The notes beneath the pieces were generated by a model. The model did no database searches and had not been told where the DNA came from. It saw only the letters and a program-made list of their open reading frames with translations. From the NCBI RefSeq assembly GCF_039523175.1, contig NZ_BAAAEU010000023.1:62001-126000 (forward strand): DNA of 64,000 nucleotides, written 5' to 3'. Below, one piece after another: positions 27,295-36,250 of the stretch; positions within the stretch are counted from its first letter, which is position 1, and each line of letters begins with the position of its first letter. The stretch is from Dokdonella_A soli. GTDB taxonomy: Bacteria; Pseudomonadota; Gammaproteobacteria; Xanthomonadales; Rhodanobacteraceae. Both the position numbers and the translations under genes were made by a program.

Positions 27295-28154
27295 TCGAGG
27301 TTCTGCACCTGTTCGCGCATCTGCTCGATCAGCACCTTGAGTTCGACCGCCGCATTCGTCGTGCGCGGATCGGCGGCTTTCGAGCCGAGCGTGTTCGCCT
27401 CGCGGTTGAATTCCTGCATCAGGAAATCGAGGCGGCGGCCGACTGCTTCCTTCAGCCCGAACACGCGGCGTGCCTCGGCGACGTGCGCGGTCAGGCGGTC
27501 GAGCTCCTCGTCGACATCGATGCGCTGCAGCTGCAGCACGACTTCCTGCTCGACGCGACCTGGCTCGAGCGGTTGCTTGAGTTCGGCCAGGCGCGTGTCG
27601 AAGCGGGCGCGCAATGCGGCGCGGACTTCCGGCAGATGCGTGCGAACTTCGGTGACGATGCGCTCGATCGCATCCAGCCGCTCGCGCATGAATCCGCCAA
27701 GGCGCTCGCCCTCGCGCGCACGCGAAGCCACCATGTCCGCCAGCGCCGTGTCGAGCACGCCCAGCGCGGCCTGGCGCAGCGATTCCTGATCAGTGTCGCG
27801 ATCGAGCAGCACGCCCGGCCAGCCGAGCAACGCGGTGAAATCGACATGCAACTGCGGGAACTTCGCCGCCAGCGCCTGCGCGGTCTCGGCCAGGCGCGTG
27901 ACCAGCGCCTCGTCGACCGCGATCGCCGACGCATCGGCGACGGCCGGCTTCCAGCGCAACCCCAGATCGACCTTGCCGCGCGACAGCTTCGCTGCAACGC
28001 GCTCGCGCACGATCGGTTCCAGCGTGCGCAGTTCCTCGGGCAGGCGCAGCCCGAGTTCGAGATAGCGGTGATTGACCGAGCGCAGCTCGATCGCCAGCGT
28101 GCCGTGGCCGGTATCGGCCTCGGCGCTGGCAAAGGCGGTCATGCTACGCAGCAT
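27291..28154 (-). CDS. yicC: YicC-family endoribonuclease
   Basis: A 287-residue protein beginning MLRSMTAFASAEADTGHGTLAIELRSVNHRYLELGLRLPEELR, the YicC N-terminal domain. The C-terminal DUF1732 region ends RRLDFLMQEFNREANTLGSKA...IEQMREQVQNLE. E. coli YicC has been described as an endoribonuclease acting on small RNAs. The ATG at 28154 fits the family start; longer upstream frames run into the divergent rph region. Confidence 0.93.
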   Translation of the reverse strand: MLRSMTAFASAEADTGHGTLAIELRSVNHRYLELGLRLPEELRTLEPIVRERVAAKLSRGKVDLGLRWKPAVADASAIAVDEALVTRLAETAQALAAKFPQLHVDFTALLGWPGVLLDRDTDQESLRQAALGVLDTALADMVASRAREGERLGGFMRERLDAIERIVTEVRTHLPEVRAALRARFDTRLAELKQPLEPGRVEQEVVLQLQRIDVDEELDRLTAHVAEARRVFGLKEAVGRRLDFLMQEFNREANTLGSKAADPRTTNAAVELKVLIEQMREQVQNLE

Positions 28155-28226
28155 CGGTGTATCCCGGAGGAACGAAAGGGCCGCAATGGTAAACTCCACG
28201 GCCCGTTTGCCATAGCACCCGCGTTC

Positions 28227-28973
28227 ATGCCGGATAACACCACGAATTCCGCGCGCCCCTCGGGCCGCGCCGCCGATCAGCTGCGGCCGGTCTCGATCCA
28301 GCGCCACTACACACGGCATGCCGAAGGTTCGGTGCTGGTCGCGTTCGGCGATACGCAGGTGCTGTGCACCGCCAGTATTGAGGAAAAGGTGCCGCCGTTC
28401 CTGCGCGGCAAGGGCGAGGGCTGGGTCACTGCGGAGTACGGCATGTTGCCCCGCGCGACCGGTACGCGCACGCAGCGCGAGGCCGCGCGCGGTGGTCAGG
28501 GCGGCCGCACGATGGAGATCCAGCGCCTGATCGGCCGCTCGCTGCGCGCCTGCATCGACCGCCAGGCGCTCGGCGAGCGCACGATCACGCTCGACTGCGA
28601 CGTGCTGCAGGCCGATGGCGGCACGCGCACCGCGGCGATCACCGGCGCCTATGTCGCGCTGGTCGACGCGATCCGCTGGCTCAAGAGCCGCAACCTGATC
28701 AAGCGCGACCCGATCTTCGGCGCCGTCGCGGCGGTATCGGTCGGCATTTACCAGGGCGTTCCCGTGCTCGACCTCGACTACGCCGAGGATTCCGCCTGCG
28801 ACACCGACATGAACGTGGTCATGAACGACGGCGGTGGCTTCATCGAACTGCAGGGCACCGCCGAAGGCCATGCGTTCCGGCGCGAGGAGCTGGATGCCTT
28901 GCTGGCACTCGCCGGCAAGGGCGTCGCCGAGCTTTGCAATCTACAACGTGAAGCGCTGGCGCGCGCCGCATGA
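28227..28973 (+). CDS. rph: Ribonuclease PH
   Basis: A 248-residue phosphorolytic 3'-5' exoribonuclease that trims tRNA and rRNA ends. Core motifs are EGSVLVAFGDTQVLCTASIEE, GWVTAEYGMLPRATGTRTQREAARG and the active-site DLDYAEDSACDTDMNVVMN with its conserved acidic residues. The N-terminus has about ten residues beyond the E. coli form. Divergent from yicC; the start overlaps nothing upstream, and the stop overlaps the next gene by 4 nt. Confidence 0.96.
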   Translation: MPDNTTNSARPSGRAADQLRPVSIQRHYTRHAEGSVLVAFGDTQVLCTASIEEKVPPFLRGKGEGWVTAEYGMLPRATGTRTQREAARGGQGGRTMEIQRLIGRSLRACIDRQALGERTITLDCDVLQADGGTRTAAITGAYVALVDAIRWLKSRNLIKRDPIFGAVAAVSVGIYQGVPVLDLDYAEDSACDTDMNVVMNDGGGFIELQGTAEGHAFRREELDALLALAGKGVAELCNLQREALARAA

Positions 28974-29362
28974 GCCGACGCATCGCGCAGATCGCGTTGC
29001 TGGTGCGGGATTACGACGAAGCGATTGCGTGGTTCGCACGTGCGCTCGGCTTCGTCCTGCTTGAAGACAGCGACCACGGCGGCGGCAAGCGCTGGGTGCG
29101 CGTCGCACCGGCCGCCGACGCCGCATTCTGCCTGCTGCTGGCGAAGGCGACCACGCCGGAACAGCAGGCCTGCGTCGGCCGCCAGCATGGCGGGCGCGTC
29201 GGCTTCTTTTTGCATACGGACGACTTCGCACGCGACCACACATCGCTGGCTGGCGCCGGCGCGCGCTTCGACGGCGAACCACGCCACGAAACCTATGGTA
29301 CGGTCGTCGTGTTCGAGGACATCTACGGTAACCGTTGGGATCTGATCGGGCCGGCGCAATGA
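28970..29362 (+). CDS. VOC (glyoxalase/bleomycin resistance fold) protein
   Basis: A 130-residue two-module VOC protein: IAQIALLVRDYDEAIAWFARALGF is the first beta-alpha-beta unit and HETYGTVVVFEDIYGNRWDLIGP the C-terminal one. Potential metal ligands include His/Glu in RVGFFLHTDDF and VVFEDIYGN. Substrate unknown. It overlaps rph (ATGA) and rdgB (ATGA) by 4 nt each, so it is translationally coupled between two nucleotide/RNA housekeeping genes. Confidence 0.85.
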   Translation: MSRRIAQIALLVRDYDEAIAWFARALGFVLLEDSDHGGGKRWVRVAPAADAAFCLLLAKATTPEQQACVGRQHGGRVGFFLHTDDFARDHTSLAGAGARFDGEPRHETYGTVVVFEDIYGNRWDLIGPAQ

Positions 29363-29961
29363 AGCTCGTCCTCGCCAGCAGCAACGCCGGCAAGCTGGTC
29401 GAGATGCGCGCAATCCTCGCCGGTCTCGACATCGAGCTGGTCGCGCAACCGGAATTGGGCATCGACGATGCCGACGAGACCGGCTCGACCTTCATCGAGA
29501 ACGCTCTGATCAAGGCGCGTCATGCCACGCGCGCATCCGGCCTGCCCGCACTCGGCGACGATTCAGGCCTGTGCGTCGACGCGTTGAATGGCGCACCCGG
29601 CCTGTACTCGGCGCGCTACGCCGGCGGCCACGGCGACGCCGCGGCGAACATCGCGAAGCTGCTCGATGCCTTGCACGATGTGCCCGAATCGGGGCGCACC
29701 GCACATTTCCACTGCGCGATCGTGCTGCTGCGCAACGCCGACGATCCGGCGCCGCTGATCGCGGAAGGCCACTGGCATGGCCGCATCCTCGCCGCGCCGC
29801 GCGGCAGCAACGGATTCGGCTACGACCCGGTGTTCTTCGATCCTGCACTGGGCGCCGGCGCGGCGGAATTTGATGCCGCCACCAAGAACCGCGTCAGCCA
29901 TCGCGGACAGGCGCTGGCGCGGTTGCGCGAGCTGATCGCCCACGCCGCCCCCTCCTCGTAG
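29359..29961 (+). CDS. rdgB: RdgB/HAM1-type inosine/xanthosine triphosphate pyrophosphatase
   Basis: A 200-residue enzyme that hydrolyses dITP, ITP and XTP to monophosphates and so keeps deaminated purines out of nucleic acid. KLVLASSNAGKLVEMRAIL binds nucleotide; the TFIENALIKARHA, GDDSGLCVDALNGAPGLYSARYAG and GSNGFGYDPVFF motifs are intact. The ATG at 29359 overlaps the VOC gene stop. The TAG stop at 29959-29961 is part of a palindromic repeat. Confidence 0.96.
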   Translation: MKLVLASSNAGKLVEMRAILAGLDIELVAQPELGIDDADETGSTFIENALIKARHATRASGLPALGDDSGLCVDALNGAPGLYSARYAGGHGDAAANIAKLLDALHDVPESGRTAHFHCAIVLLRNADDPAPLIAEGHWHGRILAAPRGSNGFGYDPVFFDPALGAGAAEFDAATKNRVSHRGQALARLRELIAHAAPSS

Positions 29962-30036
29962 GAGCGGCTTCAGCCGCGATGCTCTTCGTTCTGATCGAAC
30001 GCACCAGAAAAGCATCGCGGCTGAAGCCGCTCCTAC
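29958..30036. repeat. Palindromic dispersed repeat, copy 2 (rdgB-hemW)
   Basis: Two perfect 25-bp inverted arms (29958-29982 and 30012-30036) with a 29-bp centre. The TAG of the leading GTAGGAG is the rdgB stop codon. As RNA it would form a strong hairpin between rdgB and hemW. Confidence 0.9.
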
Positions 30037-30090
30037 GGTCACGTCACGATCCTGGACGCCCCACCCGCCGCCAACGCCTACAATCACGTC

Positions 30091-31263
30091 ATGTCACTCG
30101 TCACACCACCGCTGTCGCTGTACATCCATATTCCGTGGTGCGTGAAGAAATGCCCGTACTGCGACTTCAACTCGCATGCGCAGAACGGCGCGCTACCGGT
30201 CGATGCGTATGTCGACGCGCTGCTCGCCGATCTCGACCGCGATCTGCGCGGCTTGGGCGAAGCGATCATGGGCCGGCCGCTGCGCAGCATCTTTTTCGGG
30301 GGCGGCACGCCGAGCCTGTTCGCACCCGACGCGATCGCGCGCATTCTCGACGGCGTCGCCGCGCGCATCGATCTGCCACGCGGCATCGAGGTCACGCTGG
30401 AGACCAATCCCGGCACGGTCGAGCATGGCCGTTTCGACGGCTACCTCAAGGCCGGCGTTTCGCGACTCAGCTTCGGCGTGCAGAGCTTCGACGATGCCAA
30501 GCTGCGCCGGCTCGGTCGCATCCACTCCGCCGCCGACGCGGAACGTGCGATCAGGGAAGCGCAGGATGCGGGCTACGCGAACTTCAATCTCGACCTGATG
30601 TACGCGCTGCCGGAACAGACGCTCGACGGCGCGCTCGCCGACATCGAACGCGCGCTCGCGCTGCTTCCCGCGCATATCTCGCACTATCAACTCACGCTGG
30701 AACCGAACACGCTGTTCGCCGCGAAACCGCCGCCGCTGCCGGACGCGGACAGCGCCTGGGACATGCAGGAAGCCTGTCAGCAGCGCCTTGCCGAGGCCGG
30801 CTACGCGCAATATGAGGTCTCCGCGTATGCACGCGACGATCGGCGCTCGGCGCACAACCTCAACTACTGGACATTCGGCGACTACCTCGGCATCGGCGCC
30901 GGCGCGCACGGCAAGTTCAGCGATGCAGCGAGCGGACGCATCGCGCGCACGACGAAGGTGAAGCTGCCGCGCAGCTATCTCGAACGCGCCGAACGCGATG
31001 AAGCGTTCGGTACGAACACCGATGTGGCGCGCGCGGACCTGCCGTTCGAATTCATGATGAACGCGCTGCGCCTCAACGACGGCGTCGCGAGTCCGCTGTT
31101 TGCGGAACGCACGGGCCTCGCGATGGACGCGCTCGACGACGGCCTGCGCGTCGCGCGCGAACGCGGCTGGCTGGAACGCGATCCGGCGCGCATCATTCCC
31201 ACCGAACTCGGCCGCCGCTGGCTCAACGACGTGATCGAGCTGTTCCTGCCGGAGAACGGCTGA
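30091..31263 (+). CDS. hemW: Radical SAM protein HemW (heme chaperone, formerly HemN-like)
   Basis: A 390-residue radical SAM protein. The cluster motif is C17-V-K-K-C21-P-Y-C24, followed by DFNSHA; GGGTPSLF, VTLETNPGTVE and RLSFGVQSFDDAKLRRLGRIHSA are further family marks. HemW proteins bind and transfer heme rather than acting as coproporphyrinogen oxidases. The C-terminal HemN_C domain is present. There is no Shine-Dalgarno sequence; TACAAT at 30079-30084 lies six bases before the ATG, so the mRNA may be leaderless. It commonly follows rdgB in gammaproteobacteria. Confidence 0.94.
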   Translation: MSLVTPPLSLYIHIPWCVKKCPYCDFNSHAQNGALPVDAYVDALLADLDRDLRGLGEAIMGRPLRSIFFGGGTPSLFAPDAIARILDGVAARIDLPRGIEVTLETNPGTVEHGRFDGYLKAGVSRLSFGVQSFDDAKLRRLGRIHSAADAERAIREAQDAGYANFNLDLMYALPEQTLDGALADIERALALLPAHISHYQLTLEPNTLFAAKPPPLPDADSAWDMQEACQQRLAEAGYAQYEVSAYARDDRRSAHNLNYWTFGDYLGIGAGAHGKFSDAASGRIARTTKVKLPRSYLERAERDEAFGTNTDVARADLPFEFMMNALRLNDGVASPLFAERTGLAMDALDDGLRVARERGWLERDPARIIPTELGRRWLNDVIELFLPENG

Positions 31264-31314
31264 GGGAATCGGGAGCAGAAGAAGCCCGTCGTCACCCATC
31301 GGCACTCGACCGCC

Positions 31315-31503
31315 ATGCTCGAATCGATCACGCTGACGTGCCCCTATTGCGGCGAGAGTTTCGTCACGACCGTCGACCTCTCGGCCGGCTCGCAGCGCTA
31401 CATCGAGGACTGCGCCGTGTGCTGCCGGCCGATCGAAGTAACGCTGCGGGTCGATGACGACGGCGAGCTGCTCGGCGTCGATACCGCGACTGATCGCGAT
31501 TGA
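31315..31503 (+). CDS. CPXCG-motif cysteine-rich mini-protein
   Basis: A 62-residue acidic protein with two paired-cysteine motifs, CPYCGES (C9, C12) and DCAVCC (C33, C36, C37), fitting a small zinc-ribbon-like fold. It matches the family annotated as CPXCG motif-containing cysteine-rich proteins, whose function is unknown. It lies 51 bp after hemW and ends just before the cobalamin riboswitch. Confidence 0.85.
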   Translation: MLESITLTCPYCGESFVTTVDLSAGSQRYIEDCAVCCRPIEVTLRVDDDGELLGVDTATDRD

Positions 31504-31545
31504 GCTTCGCTTGCGGCGCCCCGCCCCCGCCCCTACACTGCGCGC

Positions 31546-31826
31546 CGCCACAGGTGTCCCGCGCGTTGTCGCGCGGGGTGAAACGGGAAGCCGGTGCGAA
31601 TGCGGGTTCGATCAACGAATCCGATTCAAGACCGGCGCTGCCCCCGCAACGGTAAGCAAGCCGAACCGGATCAGTTGCCACTGCCGCAGAAGCGGCGGGA
31701 AGGCGATTCGGCCGATGTAATGGTGGTTTTGCGCTCATCCCCGAGCGCGAAAAGAAGGTGGTCGTCCGCGACCGCACTTTTCACCAGGCGCATCGCTTGC
31801 AAGCCCGGAGACCGGCCTGAGGCTTT
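31546..31826 (+). promoter_or_regulatory. Cobalamin (AdoCbl-type) riboswitch
   Basis: Ordered conserved elements are present: AGGTG near 31552, GGGAA and CGGTGCGAA near 31575-31598, the B12 box GCTGCCCCCGCAACGGTAA around 31637-31655, a long variable peripheral stem, and the closing GAAGG...AAGCCCGGAGACCGGCCTG ending near 31820. This is the class that binds coenzyme B12 and turns down the gene behind it, here a TonB-dependent receptor, which fits uptake of corrinoids. Exact edges are approximate. Confidence 0.95.
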
Positions 31827-31937
31827 CACCGATCGCACTCGAGTCGGCTCCACGAGCCAGGACAGCGAATCGGCGAATCAGCTCCAGGCGTTGCGGCGGG
31901 CAACGGGCGGGCAAGGGCGCCCGCCGTCCTTTGCACG

Positions 31938-31982
31938 ACCCTCCTCCGACGCCCTGGCCACGCGGGTGTGCGACAGGAGGGT
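31938..31982 (+). promoter_or_regulatory. Predicted ribosome-site-sequestering hairpin of the btuB leader
   Basis: ACCCTCCT at 31938-31945 is an exact 8-nt complement of AGGAGGGT at 31975-31982, which is the Shine-Dalgarno sequence of btuB (ATG at 31988). A second dyad, GGCGGGC/GCCCGCC at about 31909-31924, precedes it with only a weak T-tract. This suggests translational control by the riboswitch. Inference from base pairing only. Confidence 0.55.
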
Positions 31983-31987
31983 ATGAA

Positions 31988-33811
31988 ATGTTCCGTTATT
32001 CCGTTTTGTTCATCGCGGTCTCGGCCGCGCTCGGCGGCGCCGCACACGCCGACGAGGTCGACCTGCAGCCGACCGTGCAGGTCACCGCCTCGCGCGTGGC
32101 GGAAACCGTCGACCAGACGCTCGCCGACGTCAGCGTGATCACTCGCCAGGACATCGACACTAGCGTCGCACGCGACGTGCTTGACCTGATGCGCCTCGAA
32201 GCCGGAATCGATCTGTACCGCACCGGCGGCCCGGGCCAGCAGACCTCGCTGTTCCTGCGCGGCACGAACTCGAACCAGGTGCTGGTGCTGATCGACGGCG
32301 TGCGCACCGCAGCGGCGACCACCGGCGCGTTCGCGTTCGAGCAGTTGCCGCTGGACGCGGTCGAGCGCATCGAGATCGTACGCGGCCCGCGCGCGAGCTA
32401 CTGGGGTTCGGACGCGATCGGCGGCGTGATCCAGATCTTCACGCGCAAGCTCGAGGGTCCGCGCGTCGCGCTCGGCTATGGCAGCTACCGTGATGCCGAG
32501 GGCAGCGCGGGCATCGGCCACTGGGACGGCGCGAACGGCTACAGCGTGCAGGTCGGCGCGCGTCATGTCGGCGGCTTCTCCCCGACCAATCCCGGCATCT
32601 GCAACGGACCGAACGATCCGTACTGCCCGTACGACGGGGACGACGATGGCTACCGCAACACGAACCTCGCCGCGCGCGGCGCCTACACGCTCGGCAGCCA
32701 GCTGCTGTCGGCCACGCTGTACCGCAGCCAGGGCCAGGTGCAGTTCGACCAAGGTTACTCGAACGTGATCGAGCAGACCGCCGGCCTCAATCTCGAAGGT
32801 GAGCTTGGCGCGAACTGGAGCCATCGTCTCGCACTCGGCAACGCGCGCGAGGACCTCAACACGCCGGCGTTTTCGACGCTGTACCTGACCCGACGCAGCA
32901 GCCTGCTCTGGCAGAACGAGATCCGCCTAGACGAGAACCAGCGCCTGATCGCCGGCCTCGACCTCGTCCACGAAAAGGGTGAGACACGCGACACCTCCAG
33001 CAACACGCCGCGCTATCGCGACAGTCGCGACAACCGCGCGCTGTTCGGTGGCTGGCGCGCAGCGTTCGGCGCGTTCGACAGCGAGCTCTCGGCCCGCCAC
33101 GACGACAACAGCCAATTCGGCGGCGCGACCACCGGCTCGCTGGCGCTGGGCTGGCGCGTCAACGAACGGCTGCGCGCGTATGCGAGCTTCGGCCAGGGCT
33201 TCCGCAGTCCGACCATGAACGAGCTGTACGATCCCGGCTATGGCGGCTATTTCGCCGGCAATCCGAACCTCGCTCCGGAGCGCTCGCACAGCGCCGAACT
33301 CGGCCTCGAGTTCTCGCCGACGGCGAATCAGCGCTTCAAGGCGAACCTCTATTCGACGCGCGTGCATGACCTGATCAGCTTCACCGGTCCTCAGAACCGC
33401 GCCGAGAACATCGCGAACGCGAAGCTCGACGGCGCCGAGCTGAGCTACCGAGTCAACGCGGGGGCGTGGTCTGCGCGCGCCGCGTACACCTGGGAGGACG
33501 CGCGCAACGCGGACACCGACACGCCATTGCTGCGCCGCGCCAAACAGAAGGTATCCGGCACCGTCGAACGCAGCTTCGGCGAGCGCTTCACAGCCGGAGC
33601 CGAACTCGTCTACGCGGGCAGGCGCCACGATATCGGCGGCGTCGAGTTGCCGGCTTATGCGATCGTGAACTTGCGCGCGCGCTACACGCTGAGCCCAGCC
33701 TGGAGCCTGAGCGCACGTCTGGAGAACCTCGCCGACCGCAACTACGAATTGGTCCACGGCTACAACACGCCGGGGCGTTCCGGCTTCCTGGACATCGTCT
33801 GGCAGCCGTAG
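31988..33811 (+). CDS. btuB: TonB-dependent outer-membrane vitamin B12 receptor (BtuB-like)
   Basis: A 607-residue outer-membrane receptor. A signal peptide (MFRYSVLFIAVSAALGGAAHA) is followed by a TonB-box-like TVQVTASR, a plug domain (about 45-150, with LFLRGTNSNQVLVLIDGVR and RIEIVRGPRASYWGSDAIGGVIQIFT) and a 22-strand barrel ending ...GRSGFLDIVWQP with a terminal aromatic-x pattern. An Asp-rich loop (PYDGDDDGYRNT, about 215-225) may bind calcium, as in BtuB. The ATG at 31988 has GGAGG seven bases upstream. The cobalamin riboswitch in front supports corrinoid transport. No ABC importer genes adjoin. Confidence 0.93.
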   Translation: MFRYSVLFIAVSAALGGAAHADEVDLQPTVQVTASRVAETVDQTLADVSVITRQDIDTSVARDVLDLMRLEAGIDLYRTGGPGQQTSLFLRGTNSNQVLVLIDGVRTAAATTGAFAFEQLPLDAVERIEIVRGPRASYWGSDAIGGVIQIFTRKLEGPRVALGYGSYRDAEGSAGIGHWDGANGYSVQVGARHVGGFSPTNPGICNGPNDPYCPYDGDDDGYRNTNLAARGAYTLGSQLLSATLYRSQGQVQFDQGYSNVIEQTAGLNLEGELGANWSHRLALGNAREDLNTPAFSTLYLTRRSSLLWQNEIRLDENQRLIAGLDLVHEKGETRDTSSNTPRYRDSRDNRALFGGWRAAFGAFDSELSARHDDNSQFGGATTGSLALGWRVNERLRAYASFGQGFRSPTMNELYDPGYGGYFAGNPNLAPERSHSAELGLEFSPTANQRFKANLYSTRVHDLISFTGPQNRAENIANAKLDGAELSYRVNAGAWSARAAYTWEDARNADTDTPLLRRAKQKVSGTVERSFGERFTAGAELVYAGRRHDIGGVELPAYAIVNLRARYTLSPAWSLSARLENLADRNYELVHGYNTPGRSGFLDIVWQP

Positions 33812-33861
33812 CGCTGCGCAGCCTCTGTTCGCCCGCTGGACGACGTGCAAGAATCGTCTCC

Positions 33862-33886
33862 GTCGACCGCACGAGCGGCGGTCGAC
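33862..33886 (+). terminator. Hairpin downstream of btuB
   Basis: A perfect 9-bp stem (GTCGACCGC at 33862-33870 with GCGGTCGAC at 33878-33886) and a 7-nt loop 50 bp after the btuB stop. It is followed by G/A rather than T, so if it terminates transcription it would be inefficient or Rho-assisted. Confidence 0.35.
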
Positions 33887-33979
33887 GGGGAAACAGGGGA
33901 GCGCGCGCAACTGATCGCGGCGCATTGGGGCAAGCGCAGCAGCGACACACCCGCAGCGTACGAGAGCACGTCCGGCCGC

Positions 33980-36250
33980 ATGACGATACGCAGGCCAGCG
34001 CAGGACAGGCCGGGTCGCCCAAATGAGGGCGAGCCCTCCGCGTCGCTCGCGCGGCGGACGGATTTGCCACCCCGCGTGCGCGGGTTGCTGGACGGACTGC
34101 TGGAGCTCACGTTCACGCACTTCGAAAGCGCGATCCTGCGCACGCTCGACGAAACCGAACACGCGCTGTTCAAGCTGGCCGAACGCTCCAGCAGCAGTGC
34201 GCAGCAGCAGAAGCGCTTCGAGGGTCTTCGCGAGGTCCGGCACGGCCGCGCCGATGTAGCGCCGCGCTTCCTGCAGCACGTGGAATCGATATTCACGCGC
34301 ATCCGCGGTGCGCCGAAGCCGCCACCTGCGCCGGATACGGCCGATCCCTCCATGCCGCTCGAACTGATCGATGCCGCGGTACTCGAGGAGGATCTTGCGC
34401 TGCAGGAGATCATCGGCAAGTCGGAAATCCGCAACAGTCAGGTGCTCTATGCGCTCGCGCATCGTCTCGGCGTGCTGGCCGGTACGCCGGCCTGGCCGCA
34501 CGACACGATGCCGTTGGGTCCGGCGCAACTCGCCGCCGCATTCCGCTGCGCGATGCAGCCGCTCGATCTGGACACCGAGCATCGCGTGCTCGCCTATCGG
34601 CAATTCGACCGCCTGGCGATGCTGCCGATCGCGCCATTCTACGAGAGCGTGAACGCCTACCTCGTCGCGCAACGCGTGCTGCCCAACCTGCAGATGCCGG
34701 CCGGCTATCGGCGCGGCGACTCCGCGCGCGAGGCACTCGCCGAGCAGGCCGCGCTGGAGCCGGTGCTTCCGCGTGATCCGCCCGAAGCGGCGCCTGTGCA
34801 CGACGGCGGTGACCAGGAGCTGTTCAAGACGCTGCGCAGCCTGCTTGCAGAGCAGCGGCGCCTCGACGGTGACGTCCCGGGCATCTCCGAAGGCCAGGTT
34901 TTCAGCGCCAGCCAAAGCGACGTGCAGTCCGTGCTCGGTGCGCTGCAACGCAGTCCAGGTACACGCGCGACCGCCAACGCCGCGTATGACAGCGAACATT
35001 TCAGGAACACGCTGCTGGTCAAGTTGCGGCGCGCGAGTCCGGAAGGACGTCCGCTGCGGCTGGCCGAGGAGGACTCGGACACGGTCGACCTCATCGGCAT
35101 GCTGTTCGACCACATCACGCGGAGCATGCACGGCAGCGCAGGCGCGCTCGGCCTGCTGGCACGGCTGCATGTGCCGGTGCTGCGTGTCGCGCTCGACGAC
35201 AAGACGTTCTTCACACGTCGCGACCACCCGGCACGGTTGCTCCTGAACACGATTGCCGAAACCGCCGTGCACTGGATCGACGATTCGGAATCGGATCCCG
35301 ATCTGGTCAAGAAGATGCAGATCGTCGTCGACCATGTCAGCGCCGATTTCGACGGAGACGTCAGCGTTTTCGGCAACCTGCTCGATGACCTCGGTCGGCA
35401 TATGCAGCTGCTGGCGCGCCGCGCCGAAGTCGTGGAGCGCCGCCACGTCGATGCGGCTAAGGGCCGCGACAAGCTCGATATCGCGCGCGAGACCGCTCGC
35501 AGCGCGATCGTGCACGTGCTGCAGGAAGGCACACCGACACTGATGGTGCGCTCGCTGCTCGAGCACGCCTGGACCGATGCCCTCGCGCTGAGCGCGCTGC
35601 GCAGCGGCAAGGACGGCAGCGAGTTCAAGCGACGCGTTGCGGTCGCCGAGCAGCTGGCACGTGCCGCCCCCGCGTCACCGGCGCCGGAGCCGGAGCCGGT
35701 CGATGCGGCGCTGCGCGAGGACATCGATGCGGGGCTGCGTCAGGTCGGCCTGCACGACGATGACGTGCGCGGCGTGCTCGACAACCTGTTTCCCGCACCC
35801 GGTACGGCGCCCGTCGCCGCGCCGGAACATCTGGATCGCATCAGCAGCGCGCTGAAGGACAAGACCCGGCTCGGCGGTGGCAATACGGACCGCCACGCAG
35901 CGCCGGTTCGCTCGCCGGTCACGCTGACCGACGCGGAAGCGGAGATGCTCGAACGGCTGCGCAAGATTCCGTTTGGCACCTGGTTCGAATTCGTGACCAA
36001 CCAGCAGGGCCAGTCGGTGCGTCGCAAGCTCGCCTGGTTCTCGACCATGACCGGGCGTTGCCTGTTCGTGAACCAGCGCGGCGCACGCACCGAGGACACG
36101 ACGCTGGAGCAGTTGGCCCGCGACATGGCGCGCGGCCAGGCGCGCGTGGCGGCCACCGAGCAACTGTCACTGATCGACCGCGCCTGGAAGGCGATCATGG
36201 CCACGCTGCGTCCGCAAGCAGCCGATCCGGCCGAGGCGCCGCGCGCATGA
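33980..36250 (+). CDS. DUF1631-family protein
   Basis: A 756-residue soluble protein of the DUF1631 family (often misnamed thymidine phosphorylase). It is mostly helical and acidic, with no signal peptide or membrane segment. The C-terminal 110 residues (MLERLRKIPFGTWFEF...SVRRKLAWFSTMTGRCLFVNQRG) read as a small beta-barrel and resemble degenerate PilZ domains, but lack the RxxxR motif; that resemblance is inference. The start is uncertain: the frame is open from a GTG at 33845, but that stretch overlaps a hairpin and has no ribosome site. The ATG at 33980 is the first Met. Its stop overlaps the PilZ gene by 4 nt. Confidence 0.85.
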   Translation: MTIRRPAQDRPGRPNEGEPSASLARRTDLPPRVRGLLDGLLELTFTHFESAILRTLDETEHALFKLAERSSSSAQQQKRFEGLREVRHGRADVAPRFLQHVESIFTRIRGAPKPPPAPDTADPSMPLELIDAAVLEEDLALQEIIGKSEIRNSQVLYALAHRLGVLAGTPAWPHDTMPLGPAQLAAAFRCAMQPLDLDTEHRVLAYRQFDRLAMLPIAPFYESVNAYLVAQRVLPNLQMPAGYRRGDSAREALAEQAALEPVLPRDPPEAAPVHDGGDQELFKTLRSLLAEQRRLDGDVPGISEGQVFSASQSDVQSVLGALQRSPGTRATANAAYDSEHFRNTLLVKLRRASPEGRPLRLAEEDSDTVDLIGMLFDHITRSMHGSAGALGLLARLHVPVLRVALDDKTFFTRRDHPARLLLNTIAETAVHWIDDSESDPDLVKKMQIVVDHVSADFDGDVSVFGNLLDDLGRHMQLLARRAEVVERRHVDAAKGRDKLDIARETARSAIVHVLQEGTPTLMVRSLLEHAWTDALALSALRSGKDGSEFKRRVAVAEQLARAAPASPAPEPEPVDAALREDIDAGLRQVGLHDDDVRGVLDNLFPAPGTAPVAAPEHLDRISSALKDKTRLGGGNTDRHAAPVRSPVTLTDAEAEMLERLRKIPFGTWFEFVTNQQGQSVRRKLAWFSTMTGRCLFVNQRGARTEDTTLEQLARDMARGQARVAATEQLSLIDRAWKAIMATLRPQAADPAEAPRA

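Noticed and set aside
33845..33979. Upstream GTG start for the DUF1631 gene
   Set aside because: The 45 extra codons overlap a 9-bp hairpin just after btuB and lack a ribosome site; kept only as an alternative.
32927..35566. Very long minus-strand open frame (879 codons) opposite btuB and the DUF1631 gene
   Set aside because: Antisense shadow produced by high GC and third-position bias of real genes; the predicted product is Arg/Gln/Ala-rich and resembles no protein family.
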